This document shows, in pieces, positions 1 to 7,105 of a stretch of 13,684 nt of DNA (position 1 is its first letter; the number at the start of each line of letters is the position of its first letter). Location: the NCBI GenBank assembly GCA_964461635.1, contig CAYWVC010000040.1, positions 1-13,684 on the forward strand. Reading direction: 5' to 3'. Under the pieces are notes generated by a model that saw nothing but the letters and a program-made list of their open reading frames with translations, searched no databases and had not been told where the DNA came from. This DNA comes from RGIG3994 sp964461635 (lineage in GTDB: Bacteria > Bacillota > Clostridia > Oscillospirales > CAG-272). Both the position numbers and the translations under genes were made by a program.

Positions 1-2
1 TG

Positions 3-353
3 TCCACCGAAGAGCTTCTGTGCGAGCTTCGCCACGCGGGAATATCAGACATATCAGAGGTCTACTACGCCATAGTCGAAGAGAACGGGAAGCTCTCTAT
101 CCTCCCTCGGGCCTCCGCCAAGCCACCGACGGCTTCGCAGCTCGGCAGACCAACGAGCGAGAGCGGAATCTCCCACATCCTGATATCGGACGGAAAGCTC
201 GACAGTCACGGTCTCGCCTCTGTCGGAATAAGCGAGAACGATCTTAACGATTACCTCCGCGGCGAGGGGTACACCCGCAAGGACATATTTTTGCTGCTTC
301 GCGATGACACCGGGAAGTACACGGTCATACCCAAGGAGAAAAAGCTCAAATGA
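3..353 (+). CDS. DUF421 (YetF-like) membrane protein, C-terminal part, 5' truncated
   Basis: This frame is open from the left edge to a TGA at 351-353, giving 116 visible residues with the start outside the window. The visible part fits the cytosolic C-terminal region of DUF421/YetF proteins. It opens with an EELLCELRHAGISDISEVYYAI stretch (helix then strand), followed by NGKLSILPR and a Pro-rich linker (KPPTASQLG). It then has ILISDGKLDSHGLASVGIS, and ends with KDIFLLLRDDTGKYTVIPK. In this family the N-terminal half carries about three membrane helices, which would lie upstream. The molecular function of YetF proteins is poorly defined; they are membrane proteins of spore-formers. The stop overlaps the start of the next gene (ATGA), so the two are translationally coupled. 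A DUF4363 neighbour is a common partner of DUF421 in Clostridia, which supports the call. Confidence 0.85.
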   Translation, partial: STEELLCELRHAGISDISEVYYAIVEENGKLSILPRASAKPPTASQLGRPTSESGISHILISDGKLDSHGLASVGISENDLNDYLRGEGYTRKDIFLLLRDDTGKYTVIPKEKKLK

Positions 354-718
354 AGCCTATCGTCATCACGTTAACGGTGCTCGCGCTGTTAATTTCGTTC
401 ATTATATATAATTACTCGACCGTCAACGGATATGCCGCAGAGCTGAAGCACCTCGCCGAGATGCTCCCGGAGCACGGCTCAGCCGAGTGCGCCTTGCAAA
501 TACGCGATCTGCGCGACGTATGGAGCTCGCACAGAAGCTTCATAAGCTTCTCCGTAGGCACGTCGGCTCTGCAAAACGTTGACGACCTCATCGACTCGCT
601 TGCCGTAGCCGCCGAATTCGGCACGCGTTACGATTTTGAGCGGTATCGTGCCCTGCTCATAAACGCGTTTGACGGGCTGGCGCAGTTTGAAAGCCTCTCG
701 CCCGAGGATATCTTCTGA
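350..718 (+). CDS. DUF4363 family protein
   Basis: 122 residues. An uncleaved-looking hydrophobic N-terminus (residues 3-20, PIVITLTVLALLISFIIY) should act as a single membrane anchor. About 100 mostly helical residues on the outer face follow, with a WSSHRSFISF segment near 60-69 and an acidic C-terminal end. Length and layout match DUF4363 proteins, which have no known biochemical activity. The ATG at 350 overlaps the TGA of the DUF421 gene, and AAGGAG lies at 333-338 inside that gene, so the two form one transcription unit. No T-rich terminator follows. The next gene has its own promoter starting 4 bases after this stop codon. The family call rests on pattern and neighbourhood rather than on a catalytic motif. 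Confidence 0.75.
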   Translation: MKPIVITLTVLALLISFIIYNYSTVNGYAAELKHLAEMLPEHGSAECALQIRDLRDVWSSHRSFISFSVGTSALQNVDDLIDSLAVAAEFGTRYDFERYRALLINAFDGLAQFESLSPEDIF

Positions 719-721
719 CCC

Positions 722-750
722 TTGAAATCGGCGGCAATTAATGCTATAAT
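722..750 (+). promoter_or_regulatory. Housekeeping sigma (SigA-type) promoter of cca
   Basis: TTGAAA at 722-727 and TATAAT at 745-750 are separated by exactly 17 bp. Transcription should begin near 757, giving a leader of about 32 nt that contains AGGAGG at 771-776. The -35 box lies just past the DUF4363 stop codon. Confidence 0.8.
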
Positions 751-788
751 ATATGTGAAAAGATTCTCGAAGGAGGCGAAAAAGGCTC

Positions 789-2141
789 TTGGAAAGGATA
801 TTTATACCCGATTACGCAAGATGTATAATCGATGAGCTCGAATCTAACGGCTTTGAAGCGTTCATCGTCGGGGGATGTGTGCGCGATGCTCTGCTCGGCA
901 AGACCCCTTACGATTACGATATAACCACGTCGGCGACCCCCGAAGAAACGGTACGCGTATTCAGCCATCGGAAGTGTATCGGCACCGGGCTGAAGCACGG
1001 CACCCTGACCGTTGTGTCGGACGGTCACAACCTTGAGGTAACCACCTACCGCACCGACGGTGCATACCTTGACAATCGCCACCCCTCGGGCGTCAGCTTC
1101 ACCAAAAGTATACGGGAGGACCTCGCCCGACGCGACCTTACCGTAAACGCTATGGCTTACTCCGACCGTGCCGGACTCATCGACCCGTTCAACGGGAGCG
1201 ACGATCTGCGCCGTAGGCTGATCCGTTGCGTCGGAATCCCGGAGCAAAGGTTTGCCGAGGACGGTCTGCGAATTATGCGAAGCCTGCGCTTTGCCGCAAC
1301 GCTCAGCTTCGAAATAGAGGAACGCACCGCATCGGCGATACATAATTGCCGCGAGCTGCTTAAAAACATATCGGTCGAACGCCTTTTCAGTGAGTTTTCA
1401 AAGCTCGTCTGCGGCGAAAGTGCCGATCGCATTCTGTGCGAATACCCGGACGTTATAGGCGTATTCATCCCCGAAATATTGCCGAGCGTGGGCTTCGATC
1501 AGCGCAATCCGCATCACAGCCTTGACGTTTTCGGCCACACGCTCGCCGTGGTCCAAGGATGCGATAAGAACGACACCGTACTCCGTCTTGCCGCATTCTT
1601 TCACGACGTCGGCAAGCCCGACGCGTTTTGTACCGACGAAAACGGCATCGGACACTTTCCGAACCACGCAAAAATCGGTGCCGAGCTCACCGACGGCATA
1701 TTGAAGCGCCTGCACGCCGATAATGAAACGAGGTGCAAGGTCGTAAGGCTCGTTGCCGAGCACGTCCGTCAGATCGAGCCGAGCGAACGCGCGGCAAGGC
1801 ACTTCCTCGCCACCCACAGCGAAGCGGATGCCCGCCGTGCAATTGCACTCAACCGCGCCGACCGTCTTGCTTGCGCGCCGGAATATCGCGACGTAACTCA
1901 ACTTGATAAGCTCGAAGAGATCATAAACGCCGTTCTCGCCGAGCAAGCCTGCCTCTCGCTCGGCGGACTTGCCGTACGGGGGGATGATATTATGGCACTC
2001 GGTCTTCGCGGAAAGAACGTCGGCACCGTTCTTCGCGCCCTGCTTGAAAAAGTGCTTGACGGCGAGCTGCCGAACGAGCGTGAGCCATTGCTGACCGCCG
2101 CCGAAAAAATCGCTGCCAATATTGACAAGGCTCGCACTTGA
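789..2141 (+). CDS. cca: CCA-adding tRNA nucleotidyltransferase (class II, with HD domain)
   Basis: 450 residues, a normal length for clostridial enzymes of this type. It builds or repairs the 3'-terminal CCA of tRNAs from CTP and ATP in the cytoplasm. Motif A is complete: GGCVRD at 27-32, then the metal-binding D41-x-D43, with a third acidic residue in LEVTTYR (E82). RRDLTVNAMAY (113-123), DPFNGSDDLRRRLIR and the RFAEDGLRIMRSLRFAA stretch are the nucleotide-recognition and neck elements. An HD domain follows, seen in HHSLDVFGHT and FFHDVGKP. The chosen start is TTG at 789. AGGAGG (771-776) lies 12 nt upstream, homology begins at once, and no in-frame ATG exists before motif A. A PcnB-type poly(A) polymerase is the main alternative, but CCA addition is the usual role in Clostridia. 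The last bases hold the promoter of the next gene. Confidence 0.93.
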   Translation: MERIFIPDYARCIIDELESNGFEAFIVGGCVRDALLGKTPYDYDITTSATPEETVRVFSHRKCIGTGLKHGTLTVVSDGHNLEVTTYRTDGAYLDNRHPSGVSFTKSIREDLARRDLTVNAMAYSDRAGLIDPFNGSDDLRRRLIRCVGIPEQRFAEDGLRIMRSLRFAATLSFEIEERTASAIHNCRELLKNISVERLFSEFSKLVCGESADRILCEYPDVIGVFIPEILPSVGFDQRNPHHSLDVFGHTLAVVQGCDKNDTVLRLAAFFHDVGKPDAFCTDENGIGHFPNHAKIGAELTDGILKRLHADNETRCKVVRLVAEHVRQIEPSERAARHFLATHSEADARRAIALNRADRLACAPEYRDVTQLDKLEEIINAVLAEQACLSLGGLAVRGDDIMALGLRGKNVGTVLRALLEKVLDGELPNEREPLLTAAEKIAANIDKART

Positions 2142-2150
2142 TGTTATAAT
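2122..2150 (+). promoter_or_regulatory. Consensus promoter of the solute-binding lipoprotein gene
   Basis: TTGACA at 2122-2127, a 17-bp spacer and TATAAT at 2145-2150 form a fully consensus housekeeping promoter. The -35 box and most of the spacer lie within the last codons of cca, whose TGA is at 2139-2141. Expected start of transcription is near 2157, followed by GGGAGG at 2167-2172. Confidence 0.88.
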
Positions 2151-2180
2151 GAGTTTATCTTAGATTGGGAGGAATACACA

Positions 2181-3701
2181 ATGAAAAATCGCATAATCGC
2201 ACTTGCTCTGCTTGCCGTTATACTTGTTGCGGCGTTTTGTTCATGCGTCAGCTCCGACAATCCCGATAGCCCCTCCGTAAGCACAAATGATAACGCATTA
2301 TCATCCGGCCCCGACAGCGTATCCGACAGTCCGAGCGGTGACTCGGAATCCGGCACGGTAGGTGAGACGTCGATTTATGAGACCCCCGACGACCTCGGTG
2401 AAATGAATTTAAACAAAAAGATCAACATCCTGTGTTGGAACCCCGAAATGACCGATTTCGAAGTCAAAGAAGCGTCGGGCGATCTGATTGACGACGCAAT
2501 CTATACAAGAAACGTTACCGTTGAGTCTCGGCTCGGCGTTGAACTGAATTGGATCGAAATTGAGGGCGATTTCAACAAGCGCGCAGAATTCATCAAAACC
2601 GTTGAAGAAGGACGGACGTCCCGCGAATACGACCTCATAGCCTGCTATTCGCTGACCTCCGCACCGCTTGCGTTGCGCGGATTCTCCGCCGACCTGCTGG
2701 AATTCGATTACCTTGACTTTGACAAACCCTGGTGGCCCTCAGCACTGGTCGATCAGGCAACGATCAACGGAAAGCTCTACTTCGCCTCGGGCGATATTTC
2801 AACCAATTACCTTCATATGATGTACGCCACTTTCTTCAACAAAACTATGTTGGAGGAATATAATTTCACAAACGACGCTTATAAGGACCTTTATAAGCTC
2901 ACCATCGACAAAGGCTGGACGATCGACGCACTGATCGAAATGAGCTCGATCGTGTCGGGTGAAAACGGTGCCGGAACGATCTACGGCTTCGCCATAAAGA
3001 ACATAAACTATGATGCATTCCTTACGGGCAGTAACCTGAAAACCCTTGTAAAGACCGACGACGGCATAGTGCTCTCGGATGACTTCACCTCCGCAAAGAC
3101 GATAAACCTCGCCGACAAGATCATAGATTTCATCTCCAATCCGTACGTTTACAATGCGGGGAGCGGATCGGCAGCCCAGCCGTTTGCCGAGAACCGCGCG
3201 CTCTTCACCATCGACCGCGCATATCTTCCCACAAGCAGCGGACATATGCAGAAGGCGGGAGACGACATCGTTTACGGAGTTATCCCCGTCCCGCTCTATG
3301 ACTCTGAGCAGGATAATTACGTCACCGTGCTCGGATTCCCTTATTCAATGTATCAGATAGCGTCCTACTCGTCGATACAGAATGAATCCGCGGCGGTTAT
3401 GGAATGCCTCGCAGCCGAGGGCTTGCGCCGCGTGACCCCCGCGCTCTACGAGGTGTCGATGAAGATAAAATACACGAGCGACTCTAACGCCGCCAAGATG
3501 TTCGACCTGATCAAATCCACGGTGTACATCGACCTCGGAAGAATATTCGCTATGGAGTGCGACGAATGGACCTATCAGACCTTCCGTTACGTCGTGCAAA
3601 ACAAGAGCCGCGGCAATTACAGGATGCTCTCAAAGCAAAAGCAGACGACGATAAACAACGCACTCAAAAATAAGATCAACCCGACCTTCTTCGGGAAATA
3701 A
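2181..3701 (+). CDS. Extracellular solute-binding-type lipoprotein
   Basis: 506 residues. The N-terminus is a lipoprotein signal: K2/R4, a hydrophobic core at 5-19, then F-C-S-C with C22 the likely lipidated residue. A Ser/Asp/Pro-rich linker of about 50 residues follows, typical of lipoproteins tethered to a Gram-positive membrane. The rest (about 75-506) resembles family 1-like ABC substrate-binding proteins common in Clostridia: KINILCWNPE at the first strand, LGVELNWIEIEG, REYDLIAC, FNKTMLEEY, GWTIDALIEM, ENRALFTIDRAYLP and YGVIPVPLYD. Such proteins usually capture sugars or oligosaccharides for a permease, but no permease or ATPase gene is adjacent, so the substrate cannot be stated. The ATG at 2181 has GGGAGG 8 nt upstream and its own strong promoter. 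The fold call is fairly safe; the precise family is inferred. Confidence 0.75.
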   Translation: MKNRIIALALLAVILVAAFCSCVSSDNPDSPSVSTNDNALSSGPDSVSDSPSGDSESGTVGETSIYETPDDLGEMNLNKKINILCWNPEMTDFEVKEASGDLIDDAIYTRNVTVESRLGVELNWIEIEGDFNKRAEFIKTVEEGRTSREYDLIACYSLTSAPLALRGFSADLLEFDYLDFDKPWWPSALVDQATINGKLYFASGDISTNYLHMMYATFFNKTMLEEYNFTNDAYKDLYKLTIDKGWTIDALIEMSSIVSGENGAGTIYGFAIKNINYDAFLTGSNLKTLVKTDDGIVLSDDFTSAKTINLADKIIDFISNPYVYNAGSGSAAQPFAENRALFTIDRAYLPTSSGHMQKAGDDIVYGVIPVPLYDSEQDNYVTVLGFPYSMYQIASYSSIQNESAAVMECLAAEGLRRVTPALYEVSMKIKYTSDSNAAKMFDLIKSTVYIDLGRIFAMECDEWTYQTFRYVVQNKSRGNYRMLSKQKQTTINNALKNKINPTFFGK

Positions 3702-3710
3702 GCGGCAAAC

Positions 3711-3732
3711 GGTAAAGCGATCACGCTTTACC
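3711..3732 (+). terminator. Hairpin after the solute-binding gene, possible weak terminator
   Basis: A perfect 9-bp inverted repeat (GGTAAAGCG, loop ATCA, CGCTTTACC) starts 9 bases after the stop. No T tract follows; the next bases are CCGACCGCCG. Termination may therefore be incomplete, or the hairpin may instead protect the 3' end or form part of the tyrS leader. Confidence 0.4.
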
Positions 3733-3790
3733 CCGACCGCCGTTCAATAAAAATAATAGCGCCGCCAAGGTGCGGCAAACGGAGATTAAA

Positions 3791-5011
3791 ATGACACTTT
3801 TTGACGAATTGCAAGCCCGCGGACTTGTGGCACAGGTCACGGACGAAGAAGAAATCAAGGAACTTATAAACGCCGGCAAGGGCACATTTTACATCGGATT
3901 TGACCCGACGGCAGATTCGCTGACAGCGGGACACTTTATGGCACTGACACTTATGAAGCGCCTTCAAAGCGTCGGAAACCGCCCGATCGCGCTGATCGGG
4001 GGCGGCACGGGTATGATCGGCGACCCCTCCGGCAGGACCGATATGCGCAAGATGATGACGAAGGAAACGGTCGAACATAACTGTGCCTGCTTCAAAAAGC
4101 AGATGAGCCGCTTCATAGATTTCTCGGACGACAAGGCGATAATGGTCAACAACGCCGATTGGCTCTTTGACCTCAACTACATCTCGTTCATCCGCGACAT
4201 CGGTCCGCACTTCAGCGTCAACAAGATGCTGAGTGCCGAATGCTACAAGCAAAGGCTTGAGCGGGGGCTCTCCTTCCTCGAATTCAACTATATGCTGCTG
4301 CAAAGCTACGATTTTTACGAGCTGTATCAGAGGTACGGTTGCTGCATCCAATGCGGCGGCGACGATCAGTGGTCGAATATGCTCGGCGGCACGGAGCTCA
4401 TACGGCGCAAGCTCGGGAAGGATGCCTACGCGCTGACTATTCCCCTGCTCTGCGACTCCAACGGGCATAAAATGGGCAAGACCGCCGGCAATGCCGTGTG
4501 GCTTGATCCCGACAAGACCTCGCCCTACGATTTCTATCAGTATTGGCGCAACGTCGGTGATGCCGACGTGCTCAAATGCATCCGTATGCTCACCTTCCTG
4601 CCTCTTGAGCAGATAGATGAGATGAGTGCGTGGGAGGGTGCAAAGCTCAACGAGGCAAAGGATATTCTCGCCTACGAGCTCACAAGCCTCGTACACGGCG
4701 AAGAGGAAGCAAACAAGGCGAGAGCCGGTGCAAGGGCGCTCTTCTCCGCCGGTGCCGATGCCGAGATACCGACCGAAACACTGTCCGACGGTGACCTCAC
4801 CGACGGCTCGGTTGACATTCTGACACTGCTCGTGCGCTCGGGGCTCGTTTCATCCAGATCCGAAGCGCGCCGCGCCGTTGAGCAGGGCGGAGTTACCGCC
4901 GACGGCGAAAAGATCACCGATATAAAGGCTCAATTTTCCAAAGAAACGCTTGCGAACGGTGTGGTTCTTCGCCGAGGCAAGAAAGCCTTCAAAAAGGTTA
5001 TATACAAATAA
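3791..5011 (+). CDS. tyrS: Tyrosyl-tRNA synthetase (TyrRS type 1)
   Basis: 406 residues from the ATG at 3791. It attaches tyrosine to tRNA-Tyr in the cytoplasm. YIGFDPTADSL (34-44) carries the Tyr/ATP pocket residues Y34 and D38, and TAGH (46-49) is the HIGH-type signature. SFLEFNYMLLQSYDF (161-175) and CGGDDQWSNM (188-197) form the tyrosine site. KMGKT (227-231) is the KMSKS loop. The last ~60 residues form an S4-type RNA-binding domain (SRSEARRAVEQGG...). An in-frame GTG at 3770 would add seven residues, but the Shine-Dalgarno GGAG (3781-3784) lies inside that extension and 6 nt before ATG 3791, so ATG is preferred. The gap to the previous gene is only 89 bp, too short for a full T-box leader, and no T-box sequence is visible. 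No clear promoter is seen, so read-through from upstream is possible. Confidence 0.95.
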   Translation: MTLFDELQARGLVAQVTDEEEIKELINAGKGTFYIGFDPTADSLTAGHFMALTLMKRLQSVGNRPIALIGGGTGMIGDPSGRTDMRKMMTKETVEHNCACFKKQMSRFIDFSDDKAIMVNNADWLFDLNYISFIRDIGPHFSVNKMLSAECYKQRLERGLSFLEFNYMLLQSYDFYELYQRYGCCIQCGGDDQWSNMLGGTELIRRKLGKDAYALTIPLLCDSNGHKMGKTAGNAVWLDPDKTSPYDFYQYWRNVGDADVLKCIRMLTFLPLEQIDEMSAWEGAKLNEAKDILAYELTSLVHGEEEANKARAGARALFSAGADAEIPTETLSDGDLTDGSVDILTLLVRSGLVSSRSEARRAVEQGGVTADGEKITDIKAQFSKETLANGVVLRRGKKAFKKVIYK

Positions 5012-5016
5012 AGCAT

Positions 5017-5057
5017 CAAAACAGTGCGCCGGGCATAGTGCCCGGCGCACTGTTTTG
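5017..5057. terminator. Bidirectional intrinsic terminator between tyrS and mnmG
   Basis: A perfect 19-bp stem (arms 5017-5035 and 5039-5057) closes a TAG loop. The GC-rich core (GTGCGCCGGGCA) is flanked by AAAA on the left and TTTT on the right within the stem, giving U-rich 3' ends for transcripts from either strand. It lies 5 bases after the tyrS stop and 20 bases after the mnmG stop. Confidence 0.92.
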
Positions 5058-5077
5058 TTATCGGCAATTCCCGTGCC

Positions 5078-6961
5078 TCAATCAAGGCCGAGAAAAACGA
5101 GCAACACGGTAATGTCGGCAGGATTGACCCCACTGATTCGTGACGCTTGTCCAACGGTCAAGGGCTTGACCGCCTCAAGCTTCTGCGCCGCCTCGATGCG
5201 CAGTCCCTTTATACTGCGGTAGTCAAGATCCTCCGGCAGGCGCTTGCCCTCAAGCCTTGCGTGCCTCGTCACCTCGGCAAGCTCCTTCTTTATGTATCCG
5301 GCGTATTTCACGCTGACCTCTACCGTGGTCGCCGCACCGCGTGGGAGCTCCCCTCGACCGGCGTCCACGGCGGCAAGTGCCGCGTAGCTCACGGCAGGAC
5401 GGCGAAGCAGATCCGCCAACGACACGCCGCTGTTCACCGGAGGCTCACCGCAGGTCTTAAGGAACCCGTTTACCGCCTCGGGCGACAGGTAGGTGCTCTC
5501 CAAGCGCTTTATCTCGGCTTCCTCTGCAATCCGCTTTGACTCAAAGCAGGCAAATCTGTCCTCATCAACAAGTCCGACCGCGTGACCGATCGGCGTAAGG
5601 CGCAGATCGGCATTGTCCTGCCTCAGCAGTAAGCGATACTCTGCCCGTGAGGTCATCATACGGTACGGCTCGTTCGTCCCCTTCGTCACAAGGTCGTCTA
5701 TCAAGGTGCCGATGTAGCTGTTATCCCGCGTAAGGATCATCGGCGGCTGCCCCTTGATCTTCAGTGCCGCGTTAATACCCGCGACAAGTCCCTGAGCCGC
5801 CGCTTCCTCGTACCCGGAGGTCCCGTTGAACTGTCCCGCACCGTACAAGCCCTTGATGCTCTTGAATTCAAGCGTCGGAAGCAGCTGTGTAGGATCGGCA
5901 CAATCGTATTCGATCGCGTATGCGTATCGCATAATCTCGGCGTTTTCAAATCCCTCAAGCGACCGTATCATCTCTTGCTGAACGTCGGTGGGCATAGAGG
6001 TCGAAAAACCCTGTATATACATTTCGTCGGTCTCTCTGCCCATAGGCTCGACAAAAAGCTGATGCCTCGGCTTATCGGCAAAGCGCACTATCTTGTCCTC
6101 TATCGACGGGCAGTATCGCGGGCCCGTTCCCCTTATCTGCCCCGAATACATCGCGGAGCGGCTTATATTTTCCCTGATGATTTCGTGAGTCGTTTGATTG
6201 GTGTAAACGACGTGGCACGGGAGTTGATCAACGTCGTCCAGACGCTCCGCGGTTCGTGCGGAATACGGCACGACCGGGCGCTCCCCGTCCTGAACGTCAA
6301 GCGTCGAAAAGTCTATCGACCTGCGATTGACCCTTGCCGGAGTTCCGGTTTTGAACCTCATTAAACGTATTCCGAGATCGGCGAGTGAAGAGCTCAGCCC
6401 CTCCGCCGCGAGCGACCCGTCGGGACCTCCTGCATAATTCACGTCACCGACGAATATCCTGCCCGACAGATACGTTCCCGTTGCAATGATAACGGCGGAG
6501 CAATAAAAAACCTCGCCGAGACGGGTCTTGACCGAGCTGACGTGGCGACCTTCCGACCCGTCCTCGACCGCTATCTCGGTAATTTCCCCCTGTATCAGGC
6601 GCAGATTTTTCTGTTTTTCTATCACCGACTTCATAACGTTGTGATAAGCAACACGGTCGGTCTGATTGCGCTTGGAGTGAACCGCCGCCCCCTTGCCGAG
6701 GTTCAGCGTGCGCGATTGCAGCATTGTAAGGTCGGCGCTTCGCCCCATCTCGCCGCCAAGCGCGTCAAGTTCAAAGACGAGGTGCCCCTTCCCCGTTCCG
6801 CCGATCGACGGATTGCAGGGCATATTCGCCACACCGTCAAGTGAAAGGGTGAACAGCGCGGTATCAAGCCCGAGCCGCGCAGAGGCAAGCGCCGCCTCTA
6901 TTCCCGCGTGCCCGGCACCGATGACCGCGACCTGTACCGTATTCGTTTCTTTACGATCCAT
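5078..6961 (-). CDS. mnmG: tRNA uridine-5-carboxymethylaminomethyl(34) synthesis enzyme MnmG (GidA)
   Basis: 627 residues, the usual full length. With MnmE it installs the (carboxymethyl)aminomethyl group on wobble uridine 34 of certain tRNAs, using FAD, NADH and a folate one-carbon unit. The N-terminal dinucleotide fold is clear: VAVIGAGHAGIEAALASAR with GxGxxG at 15-20. MPCNPSIGG (C49) and GPRYCPSIEDK (C284) contain the two family cysteines. ATGTYLSGRIF and MRFKTGTPAR are further signatures. The C-terminal helical part ends with KYAGYIKKE and a SGVNPADITVLLVFLG segment used for MnmE and tRNA contact. The start is the ATG at 6961, with a modest GGAAG about 9 nt upstream and a good promoter. 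mnmE, rsmG and noc, frequent neighbours in other Firmicutes, are absent here, so mnmG is monocistronic. The protein looks intact. Confidence 0.96.
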   Translation of the reverse strand: MDRKETNTVQVAVIGAGHAGIEAALASARLGLDTALFTLSLDGVANMPCNPSIGGTGKGHLVFELDALGGEMGRSADLTMLQSRTLNLGKGAAVHSKRNQTDRVAYHNVMKSVIEKQKNLRLIQGEITEIAVEDGSEGRHVSSVKTRLGEVFYCSAVIIATGTYLSGRIFVGDVNYAGGPDGSLAAEGLSSSLADLGIRLMRFKTGTPARVNRRSIDFSTLDVQDGERPVVPYSARTAERLDDVDQLPCHVVYTNQTTHEIIRENISRSAMYSGQIRGTGPRYCPSIEDKIVRFADKPRHQLFVEPMGRETDEMYIQGFSTSMPTDVQQEMIRSLEGFENAEIMRYAYAIEYDCADPTQLLPTLEFKSIKGLYGAGQFNGTSGYEEAAAQGLVAGINAALKIKGQPPMILTRDNSYIGTLIDDLVTKGTNEPYRMMTSRAEYRLLLRQDNADLRLTPIGHAVGLVDEDRFACFESKRIAEEAEIKRLESTYLSPEAVNGFLKTCGEPPVNSGVSLADLLRRPAVSYAALAAVDAGRGELPRGAATTVEVSVKYAGYIKKELAEVTRHARLEGKRLPEDLDYRSIKGLRIEAAQKLEAVKPLTVGQASRISGVNPADITVLLVFLGLD

Positions 6962-6995
6962 ATATTTCGCTTCCGATCCTGTTTATTACCCCACT

Positions 6996-7024
6996 ATTAT
7001 ATCAATTTTCCCCTTCCCCGTCAA
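6996..7024 (-). promoter_or_regulatory. Promoter of mnmG
   Basis: Read on the minus strand, TTGACG (7024-7019), a 17-bp spacer and TATAAT (7001-6996) form a near-consensus promoter. The expected start is near 6989, with a leader of about 28 nt. Its -35 box is 23 bp from the -35 box of the divergent lipoprotein promoter. Confidence 0.85.
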
Positions 7025-7047
7025 TAGTGCACGGATCTTTTCAATAC

Positions 7048-7076
7048 TTGACTTATACATAGATATATGGTATAAT
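7048..7076 (+). promoter_or_regulatory. Promoter of the RsgI-like lipoprotein gene
   Basis: TTGACT (7048-7053), a 17-bp spacer and TATAAT (7071-7076). The expected start is near 7083, giving a leader of about 23 nt with AAAGGA at 7091-7096 as ribosome binding site. It is divergent from, and close to, the mnmG promoter. Confidence 0.85.
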
Positions 7077-7105
7077 TTAAGCAATCCAAGAAAGGAAATA
7101 CGTTT

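Noticed and set aside
20..247. 75-codon plus-strand frame at the left edge
   Set aside because: It overlaps the DUF421 frame, which matches its family up to the stop; the Arg-rich translation here matches nothing.
3702..3790. T-box riboswitch for tyrS
   Set aside because: The gap is far too short and contains no T-box core sequence or specifier-loop layout.
3728..4696. 322-codon open frame on the minus strand opposite tyrS
   Set aside because: It lies wholly antisense to a certain gene. High GC at third positions keeps the opposite frame free of stops, and it has no recognisable domain or ribosome binding site.
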